From Maribacter sp. ACAM166 (lineage in GTDB: Bacteria > Bacteroidota > Bacteroidia > Flavobacteriales > Flavobacteriaceae), in the NCBI RefSeq assembly GCF_005771495.1, contig NZ_VAUW01000022.1:1-64000 (forward strand): DNA of 64,000 nucleotides, given 5' to 3'. A program made the position numbers and the translations under genes. Positions 57,763 to 64,000 of the stretch are shown here, piece by piece (position 1 is the stretch's first letter; each line of letters opens with the position of its first letter). The notes below the pieces were generated by a model. That model was not told the origin of the DNA. It ran no database searches and worked only from the letters and a program-made list of their open reading frames with translations.

Positions 57763-59013
57763 ATGGCGAAAAATATTATAATTATTGGTGGTGGTTTTGT
57801 AGGGTTGTGTTCTGCTTATTATTTAAATAAGGCTGGTCATCAAGTCACCGTTATTGATAAAGGGGATATTACCTCTGGAGCTTCATTTGTGAATGCAGGG
57901 TATATAACTCCTAGTCATATTATACCATTAGCTTCACCAGGTATGATTGCTCAAGGTATAAAAATGATGTTTAATTCCGCTAGCCCGTTTTATATCAAAC
58001 CAAGACTGGATATCGATTTTCTTAAATGGTCATGGTATTTCCATAAATCATCGACCAAAGCCAAAGTGGAGAAAGCAATACCGGTTATTAAAGAGATTAA
58101 TCTAATCAGTAGGGACCTTTTTTTAGATATTAAAAACTCGGGTGATCTTGGAGATTTTCAACTTGAACGTAAAGGACTTCTGATGATGTATAAAACAGAA
58201 GCCAGTTACCTGCATGAGAAGCATGTCGCTGAGCGGGTTAGTTTTCTTGGTCTTGAAGTTTCAGATTTGAATAAAGAAGAATTGAGAAAGTTGGAACCGA
58301 ATATAAACATAGAGGCCGAAGGTGCTATTCACTATGAATGTGATGGTCATACGACGCCAACGGAAATTATGCCCAAGATGTTGAATTATCTTAAAAGCAA
58401 GGGTGTTGGTATACGAACCAATGAAGAAGTAGTTGATATTACAACCAATAGTGACAAAATTAGGCAGGTAGTTACCGATTCCAATTCCTATGAGCCAGAC
58501 GAGGTAGTTTTGGCTGCGGGTTCTTGGAGTGGGGAACTCTCTAAAAAATTAAACTTAAAACTATCGCTTCAAGGAGGTAAAGGCTATAGGATTAATGTAG
58601 AACGTGAAACAGGAATTTCAATTCCTGCAATATTAATGGAAGCAAAAATGGCAGTTACTCCCATGAAAGGTTTTACCAGGTTTGCGGGTACAATGGAGTT
58701 TTCAGGAAACAATGATATTGTTAGAAAAGAACGGGTTTTGGCTATAGCCAATGGAGCCAAATTGTTTTATCCAGAATTGGAAATTAACAATAAAGAGATT
58801 GATAGTGCTAAAACCGGTCTACGACCAGTGTCACCAGATGGTCTGCCATATATAGGTAGGTCTAGAAGCATTAAGAATCTTACAATTGCCACAGGTCACG
58901 CCATGATGGGGTGGAGTCTAGGTCCTGCAACCGGAAAGTTGGTTTCTGAGGTTTTAGATGGTAAAAAGACGTGTATGGATATTAGTGTATTTTCTCCTGA
59001 AAGAATTTTTTAA
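57763..59013 (+). CDS. D-amino acid dehydrogenase-like FAD oxidoreductase, probable D-hydroxyproline oxidase
   Basis: The N-terminal IIGGGFVGLCSAYYLNKAGHQVTVIDKG is the FAD motif of the DadA/DAO family. Further family blocks are FVNAGYITPSHIIPLASPG, KTGLRPVSPDGLPYIGR and TGHAMMGWSLGPATGKLVSE. In this operon it would oxidise cis-4-hydroxy-D-proline to 1-pyrroline-4-hydroxy-2-carboxylate. At 416 residues it matches single-subunit DadA-like enzymes, passing electrons to the quinone pool. It is the last gene of the operon, eight bases after the GH88 gene. Confidence 0.9.
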   Translation: MAKNIIIIGGGFVGLCSAYYLNKAGHQVTVIDKGDITSGASFVNAGYITPSHIIPLASPGMIAQGIKMMFNSASPFYIKPRLDIDFLKWSWYFHKSSTKAKVEKAIPVIKEINLISRDLFLDIKNSGDLGDFQLERKGLLMMYKTEASYLHEKHVAERVSFLGLEVSDLNKEELRKLEPNINIEAEGAIHYECDGHTTPTEIMPKMLNYLKSKGVGIRTNEEVVDITTNSDKIRQVVTDSNSYEPDEVVLAAGSWSGELSKKLNLKLSLQGGKGYRINVERETGISIPAILMEAKMAVTPMKGFTRFAGTMEFSGNNDIVRKERVLAIANGAKLFYPELEINNKEIDSAKTGLRPVSPDGLPYIGRSRSIKNLTIATGHAMMGWSLGPATGKLVSEVLDGKKTCMDISVFSPERIF

Positions 59014-59099
59014 AGTTCTAGATTTAAATTTATAGTTATTAGATTGCCACTCATCTACATCTATTGCACGCAACTAACGTAATTTTAAATACTTATTCT

Positions 59100-59501
59100 A
59101 TGGTTATTTTATTAATTGAAGATGATTTAATCGAAGTAATGAAGTTGAAACGTACTGTTTCAAAACTGAATTTAAAGCATACTATAATTGAAGCAAAAAA
59201 TGGAGAAGAAGCTTTAGTTTATTTAAATTCAAGTCAAAATCTACCAGACATTATATTGTTAGATTTGAATATGCCTAGAATGAATGGAATCGAATTTTTA
59301 ACTATTTTAAAGAAAGATGAGTTTTTACAGTATCTACCAACTATTATTTTAACCACTTCAGAAAATAGGACCGATTTATTAAAATGTTATCAAACAGGTA
59401 TTGCAGGTTATGTGATAAAACCCTTGAAATATGAAGATTACGAATATAAATTAAAAGCGGTTTTGGAGTATTGGAATGTGAATCAACTGGTTAAAGGCTA
59501 A
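59100..59501 (+). CDS. Single-domain response regulator
   Basis: The receiver domain alone makes up this protein, starting at ATG 59100 (MVILLIEDDLIEVMKLKR). The acidic pair is in IEDD and the phosphoacceptor Asp in DIILLDLNMPRMNG. The conserved Thr/Ser region is TIILTTSENRTDLL, and the Lys is in GYVIKPLKY. There is no output domain, so it works as a phosphate sink or a protein-binding switch, as CheY and Rcp1-type regulators do. It lies 74 bases before the H-NOX gene and probably belongs to the same signalling unit. Confidence 0.9.
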   Translation: MVILLIEDDLIEVMKLKRTVSKLNLKHTIIEAKNGEEALVYLNSSQNLPDIILLDLNMPRMNGIEFLTILKKDEFLQYLPTIILTTSENRTDLLKCYQTGIAGYVIKPLKYEDYEYKLKAVLEYWNVNQLVKG

Positions 59502-59541
59502 AAAAAAGCCCATTTTACAACATTTTTAGTAATAAAATTCC

Positions 59542-59573
59542 TACATTTGATATATTATAATGTTTAATATATC
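59542..59573 (+). promoter_or_regulatory. Promoter element and inverted repeat upstream of the H-NOX gene
   Basis: TACATTTG (59542-59549) fits TAnnTTTG. It runs directly into the perfect inverted repeat GATATATTA-N7-TAATATATC (59549-59573), which ends two bases before the start codon at 59576. It may be an operator or a leader hairpin that controls translation. Confidence 0.5.
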
Positions 59574-59575
59574 AA

Positions 59576-60118
59576 ATGAAGGGTATTGTATTTACGGAGT
59601 TTTTGGAAATGGTGGAGACCAAATTTGGTCTCGAAACTGTTGACAATATTATTGAAAAATCTAATTTACCCTCTCAAGGAATCTATACATCGGTCGCTAC
59701 TTATGAGTTTAATGAAATGGTTGCACTGATAACACAGCTCAGTGAAGAAGTGGATTTACCAGCTGGCGATTTAAAGTATGCCTTCGGACTTTATTTGTTT
59801 TCAAGTTTACGCAATGCACATCCCGAAGTAATACAGTGTTATAAAACTCCTATTAGCTTATTGTGTTCTATTGAAGATCATATACATGTTCATGTGAAAA
59901 AATTGTATCCAGATGCCGAGCTGCCTACTTTTAAAATACTTGATAAAACCGATACTTCCTTAACAATGATATATTCATCCTCAAGAGGACTATACCGAAT
60001 GGCTCATGGTCTTATTGAAAAGGTTTTTGAGCACTTTAATGGAAAGGCCGATATTACCTATGAACTTTTCAAGGAAGACGGTACAGAAGTGAAATTTGAT
60101 ATCGTTCAAAATGGATAA
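59576..60118 (+). CDS. H-NOX haem nitric oxide/oxygen sensor
   Basis: The 180-residue stand-alone H-NOX domain keeps the proximal haem ligand region IEDHIHVHVKKLYPDAELPTF-type sequence, with His104 as likely ligand. It also keeps the haem-propionate motif Y133-x-S-x-R137 in MIYSSSRGLYRMAHGLI. A distal-pocket Tyr needed for O2 binding is not obvious, so it should favour NO. H-NOX proteins usually inhibit a partner histidine kinase when NO binds. The next gene, which overlaps by eight bases, is such a kinase. Length and motifs are standard. Confidence 0.95.
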   Translation: MKGIVFTEFLEMVETKFGLETVDNIIEKSNLPSQGIYTSVATYEFNEMVALITQLSEEVDLPAGDLKYAFGLYLFSSLRNAHPEVIQCYKTPISLLCSIEDHIHVHVKKLYPDAELPTFKILDKTDTSLTMIYSSSRGLYRMAHGLIEKVFEHFNGKADITYELFKEDGTEVKFDIVQNG

Positions 60119-62477
60119 TAAAGAAGTTATTCTTCTGAAAAAATCCCTCTTAAGAGAGAAAAAGGCACGTCATCAAGCTGAGAGAATTTTAGAAGACAAA
60201 TCAAAGGAGCTCTATGACGTAAACCATCATTTAGAGGAAACTAATGGAAAGCTAGAAAAACTCCTGATTGAAAAGACATCAGAATTGGCTGGGGTATTTA
60301 TAAACATTGTAGATTCTTACATTGTAATGGATCTTGATTTTAATGTTATTAATATGAATAGCTCTGCAAAAGAGTTTTTAGGGTTTGATCATACTATTAA
60401 AAAGGTAAATCTTTCTCATTTTGTTCACCCCGATTTTTTTCTATACACCCAAAAATCGATGCGTTCACTAATGGAAGTTGGAACCCTCCAAAATTATCAA
60501 GCTAAAATTATTTTAAATGGTACTACTGAAAAATGGGTTCAAATAAATAGTAGTCTTATTTATGGAAAAAATGGGAAGCCAATAGCAGCCCAAGGTATAA
60601 TTAGAGATATTACTCAGGAGACGGAAGTGAAAAGACTGCTTTCTGAACAGAAAAAGCAATTAGATATTATTGTAGAGAATTCTCCATTAGGTATTGTTCT
60701 CTCCTTAGATGGCATCATAGTTAAGGCCAACGCTGCAATTGTAGATATGCTTGGGCATACCGAAAATGAACTTAAAAACAGTTCGCTTAAAGCCATTTCA
60801 GAACCAGAGAATCCTAACGACGAAAATTGTCTAATGGATCAGATGTATAATGGTGAAGTAGATAAATTTACGACCATATTGAAGTTCACTAAAAAGAACG
60901 GTTCAAAGATTTTGGTGAAGACTATGATGACTGCAATTACAGATAGTGTAGGCAAAAAAGATTATCAAATAGCAGTAATCGAGGATATATCCAAAGAGTT
61001 GGAAGCAGATAGAAAATTAAAATCATCTGAAAATAGGTTGTCGACATTAATATCTAATATGCAGACCGGTGTGCTGTTGGAGAATGAATACGGTAAAATA
61101 GCATGGACAAATCAAATGTTCTGTAACCTTTTTAATAGAACAGCAACTCCAGAAGCGTATATAGGTGAAGATTGTAGTGCCTCTGAAGAAGAATTTAAAA
61201 CATATTTTAAGAAACCAGAAAACTTCGTAAAACGAATAGAAGAAGTACTTGCAAAAAGAAAAACGGTATTATCAGATGAACTTGAAATGATCGATGGTAG
61301 AATTCTGGAACGAGATTTTATCCCTATAGATAATGATGGAACCTATAAAGGGCACTTATGGGTATACCATGATGTTACCATAAGTAAGAATTATAGAAAG
61401 AATTTGGAGGTCCAGAGAGAAAAGTATAGTAGCATAATAGCGAATATGAACCTTGGTTTAATAGAAGTAGACAATGATGAAGTCATACAAATGGTGAACC
61501 ATCGTTTTTGTGAAATGAGTGGATACAATGAAGAGGAGCTATTGGGTAAAATAGCTTCTGATATCCTCCTATTTAAGCGTAGTCAAGTAAATCAAGAGAA
61601 AATCAAAAAAAGATTAAAAGTGGAATCTACTTCTTATGAAGTAGAACTATTAGACAAAGATAAAAACATAAAACATTGGCTCATTAGTGAGGCTCCAAGA
61701 TCTAATGATTCGGGATCGGTAATTGGAGCTATAGGGATACATTTAGATATAACCGACCAAAAACATCTTGAACTACAAAAAGAAAAGTTAATGACTGAGT
61801 TGGAGGACAGTAATCAAGGTCTACAAGACTATGCACATATTGTTTCTCATGACCTCAAGTCTCCATTACGCAGCATTAGCGCACTCGCCACTTGGTTAAA
61901 TGAAGATTACAAAGATGTTTTAGATGAAGGAGGAAAGCAGAATTTGGAGCTGTTGCAGGAAAAAGTGGCTTCAATGGATAAATTGATAAATGGTATATTA
62001 GAATACTCAACAGCGAATAGTTCTGAGCTAGATAATTCTAATGTAGATCTCAATAAAGTAGTTGCAGAAATTGGTGAAATAATTTATATACCAGGGCATG
62101 TGAAATTGATAGTGCCTCAAAATCTACCGACTATTATTGCAGATAGAACAAAGATGCATCAACTGTTTCAAAATATTATTAGCAATGCCGTGGTACATAT
62201 AAAAAATAAAGAAGGGGTCGTTGAAGTACGTTATAAAGAAGAAGTTGATTTTTGGTGCTTTACGATAATTGACAATGGTGTAGGTATCCCTGAAAAATAT
62301 CATAAAAAGATTTTCGATATATTTCAATCTATTGGGCAGAATGAGGAATCATCGGGTATTGGTCTTTCTATAGTCAAAAAAATTGTTGATCGTTACGGTG
62401 GTCGGGTATGGATAGATAGTGTAGTTGGAGAAGGAACACAGTTCCATTTTACGATTACTAAAAATAAATGCTGCTAA
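60111..62477 (+). CDS. Soluble multi-PAS histidine kinase (H-NOX partner)
   Basis: ATG 60111 is the likely start. A coiled coil (residues 1-55) precedes four PAS-like domains at about 58-175, 185-305, 308-430 and 436-565. The HisKA box DYAHIVSHDLKSPLRS, with the phosphoacceptor at about His580, comes next. The HATPase has NIISNAVVHI, DNGVGIP and SSGIGLSIVKKIV. There is no membrane helix or receiver domain, so it is a cytosolic kinase dependent on partner sensors. It overlaps the H-NOX gene and precedes a FIST-domain gene by nine bases. The upstream single-domain regulator is its probable target. Confidence 0.92.
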   Translation: MDNKEVILLKKSLLREKKARHQAERILEDKSKELYDVNHHLEETNGKLEKLLIEKTSELAGVFINIVDSYIVMDLDFNVINMNSSAKEFLGFDHTIKKVNLSHFVHPDFFLYTQKSMRSLMEVGTLQNYQAKIILNGTTEKWVQINSSLIYGKNGKPIAAQGIIRDITQETEVKRLLSEQKKQLDIIVENSPLGIVLSLDGIIVKANAAIVDMLGHTENELKNSSLKAISEPENPNDENCLMDQMYNGEVDKFTTILKFTKKNGSKILVKTMMTAITDSVGKKDYQIAVIEDISKELEADRKLKSSENRLSTLISNMQTGVLLENEYGKIAWTNQMFCNLFNRTATPEAYIGEDCSASEEEFKTYFKKPENFVKRIEEVLAKRKTVLSDELEMIDGRILERDFIPIDNDGTYKGHLWVYHDVTISKNYRKNLEVQREKYSSIIANMNLGLIEVDNDEVIQMVNHRFCEMSGYNEEELLGKIASDILLFKRSQVNQEKIKKRLKVESTSYEVELLDKDKNIKHWLISEAPRSNDSGSVIGAIGIHLDITDQKHLELQKEKLMTELEDSNQGLQDYAHIVSHDLKSPLRSISALATWLNEDYKDVLDEGGKQNLELLQEKVASMDKLINGILEYSTANSSELDNSNVDLNKVVAEIGEIIYIPGHVKLIVPQNLPTIIADRTKMHQLFQNIISNAVVHIKNKEGVVEVRYKEEVDFWCFTIIDNGVGIPEKYHKKIFDIFQSIGQNEESSGIGLSIVKKIVDRYGGRVWIDSVVGEGTQFHFTITKNKCC

Positions 62478-62486
62478 AACTAACCA

Positions 62487-63617
62487 ATGAAAATAGTGCA
62501 GGCAATTAAAAAACCGAATGAACCCTTTATTTTTCAGGACACGTTAATTCAACTTAACAATCCATTGGTATTGGTATTCGGAAATCGTTATATGTTGGAA
62601 AGTGAGTATATCTATAATGAGGTTAGGGAATTATTTCCTACTGGCCAGATTGTTTTTGGTACGACCTCTGGTGAGATTATTAACGACACGGTTTTGGAGG
62701 GTACTGCTGTTTTAACCGCTATTGAATTTGAAAAAAGCTCAATTCTAGTAAAAAGGAGTAATGTTGAGGATTATCAGAATGATGATCAAAAGCTAGGGGA
62801 GGAATTAATGGCAGCATTTCCAAAAGAGAATTTAAATCATGTATTTGTAATTTCAGAAGGAAGTTCTGTTAATGGTAGTGCATTGATTAGTGGTTTGGAA
62901 AAGATATCAACAACGATAGGTTTGTCGGGCGGTCTATGTGGTGATGGTGATCGTTTTGAGCGAACCTTAGCTTCCTATAATGAAAACCCTAAAGAGGGTG
63001 AAATTATAGCGATTGGTTTTTATGGCGAAACGTTAGAAATATCGAGTTCTAATTACGGAGGATGGACACCCTTTGGTCCTGAAAGAAGTATAACTAAATC
63101 AATGGGTAATGTTTTGTATGAACTTGATGGTAAACCGGCTTTAGATCTTTATAAGACCTATTTAGGGGAGAAAGCTAAAGAGCTCCCAAAGTCAGCTTTG
63201 TTGTATCCATTAAGTATAAGGACACACCACGATACAGAGCCGTTAGTGCGTACTATATTAACTATTAATAATGATGAAAATACCATGACTTTTGCTGGAG
63301 ATGTTCCTGAAGGGGCAAAGGTTCAATTAATGATGTCTTCGGTAGATGATATTGTTAACGGCGCCTACAGAGCCGCACAACTGGCTATGAAAGGAAGAGA
63401 GAAAACACCTGAGCTTGCACTTTTAATAAGTTGTATCGGACGCAAATTAGTCATGGACCAAAGAACGGAAGAAGAGATAGAGGAAGTCCTATCAGTAGTG
63501 GGGAACAATACTGTAATTAGCGGTTTTTACTCTTACGGCGAAATGGCTCCATTTACCGGGCAATATTCCTGTAAACTACATAATCAAACAATGACCTTAA
63601 CCTTACTTAGCGAATAA
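62487..63617 (+). CDS. FIST-domain protein (NosP-like candidate NO sensor)
   Basis: The 376-residue protein shows FIST_N features (LVLVFGNRYMLE, FPTGQIVFGTTSGEI, GLSGGLCGDGDRFERTL) and FIST_C (VLYELDGKPALDLYKTYLG, FAGDVPEGAKVQLM, LLISCIGRKLVMDQRTEEEI). FIST proteins include NosP, a haem-based nitric oxide sensor that also regulates kinases. Its place right after an H-NOX/kinase pair makes an NO role attractive, but a haem ligand cannot be proven from sequence. Ligands could instead be amino acids. Its TAA overlaps the ATG of the next gene. Confidence 0.88.
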   Translation: MKIVQAIKKPNEPFIFQDTLIQLNNPLVLVFGNRYMLESEYIYNEVRELFPTGQIVFGTTSGEIINDTVLEGTAVLTAIEFEKSSILVKRSNVEDYQNDDQKLGEELMAAFPKENLNHVFVISEGSSVNGSALISGLEKISTTIGLSGGLCGDGDRFERTLASYNENPKEGEIIAIGFYGETLEISSSNYGGWTPFGPERSITKSMGNVLYELDGKPALDLYKTYLGEKAKELPKSALLYPLSIRTHHDTEPLVRTILTINNDENTMTFAGDVPEGAKVQLMMSSVDDIVNGAYRAAQLAMKGREKTPELALLISCIGRKLVMDQRTEEEIEEVLSVVGNNTVISGFYSYGEMAPFTGQYSCKLHNQTMTLTLLSE

Positions 63618-64000
63618 TGCATTCATTGTTAATTAGACAACTTAGAAAAAACCTAACAAAGCGCCTTGCATCACATCCAGAAATGGAAGCTTTTTTGAAG
63701 GCCATAGACATGTCATATCATGATTATGATGAAAGGTTGTCGATGCTATATAGGGCTACAACGATGAGCTCTGATGAGCTCTTTGAAGCCAATAAGAAGT
63801 TGGAGAAAGAGGCTGTTCAGCAAAAGAATATTTTAAGTTCCTTAGATAATGCCATTCGTAGTCTTACTGAGAATTTGAATGACAAAGAATTGTTTGGGCT
63901 AAATGTAAAAGATGAATTCAATACAGAATATTTGGCTAAATACATAAGTAATTTAGCAGATCAGGTAGCTGAAATGACTTCAGAGAAAGATAAACTTCTT
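63617..64000 (+). CDS. N-terminal part of a coiled-coil, probable histidine kinase (cut by window edge)
   Basis: The frame opens at ATG 63617 (overlapping the FIST stop as TAATG) and stays open for 128 codons to the window edge. It starts HSLLIRQLRKNLTKRL and contains helical segments with LYRATTMSSDELFEANKKLEKE. That HSLLxRQL plus SSxELxEANxxL wording is what I expect at the N-terminus of PAS/HisKA kinases and diguanylate cyclases that follow FIST genes. No catalytic domain is included in the window, so the kinase call is a context-based guess. Confidence 0.7.
   Translation, partial: MHSLLIRQLRKNLTKRLASHPEMEAFLKAIDMSYHDYDERLSMLYRATTMSSDELFEANKKLEKEAVQQKNILSSLDNAIRSLTENLNDKELFGLNVKDEFNTEYLAKYISNLADQVAEMTSEKDKLL

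Overview
The window looks like chromosomal DNA of a marine member of the Flavobacteriaceae (Bacteroidetes). The evidence is low GC, long AT-rich spacers, promoters of the TAnnTTTG type rather than -35/-10 boxes, almost no Shine-Dalgarno sequences, and gene families typical of that group (DUF2795, SusC-like regulatory domains, flavobacterial carotenoid enzymes, CarboxypepD_reg proteins). I cannot name the species.

Layout. 0-16 kb is mostly housekeeping: a DEAD-box RNA helicase, a secreted amidohydrolase, a membrane histidine kinase, secA, a cobalamin adenosyltransferase, an ABC-F ATPase (uup) and a DUF4105 protein, with a decayed IS3-family remnant at about 6.1-6.5 kb. 15.7-25.4 kb is a mainly plus-strand run (pssA, DinB-like, FAD oxidoreductase, dus, B12-type radical SAM, GNAT, MFS). 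From 18 to 26.5 kb, four or five genes are broken by single-base frameshifts, a premature stop or truncation. 26.7-32 kb holds lptB, a carboxymuconolactone decarboxylase-like protein, tatC and kdsD, divergent from recQ. 32.6-43 kb has a fasciclin protein, rluF, a class A beta-lactamase-like serine hydrolase, two periplasmic PPIase/SurA-type folding factors, a MoxR ATPase and aconitase.

The most interesting part is 42.9-64 kb, with three functional modules. (1) A carotenoid operon on the minus strand (MerR/B12-type regulator, crtI, crtB, crtZ, crtD-like, cruF-like), facing a crtA-like gene on the plus strand. The gene set predicts a monocyclic xanthophyll of the saproxanthin/myxol type. The regulator keeps the W-x9-EH and ExHxxG signatures of CarH light sensors, and an inverted repeat overlaps its promoter. 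(2) A complete trans-4-hydroxy-L-proline catabolic operon (epimerase, D-hydroxyproline oxidase, DapA-family deaminase, 2-oxoglutarate semialdehyde dehydrogenase) next to an AraC regulator. It also carries a DUF885 metallopeptidase-like protein and a GH88-like unsaturated glucuronyl hydrolase, which suggests feeding on hydroxyproline-rich glycoproteins or animal matrix. (3) A signalling operon running off the right edge: response regulator, H-NOX haem sensor, four-PAS soluble histidine kinase, FIST-domain protein (the family of the nitric oxide sensor NosP), and the start of another kinase-like protein. This is a candidate dual nitric-oxide sensing system.

There is one tRNA gene (Leu, GAG anticodon) at about 50.1 kb. 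I see no rRNA, CRISPR array, intact insertion sequence or prophage.
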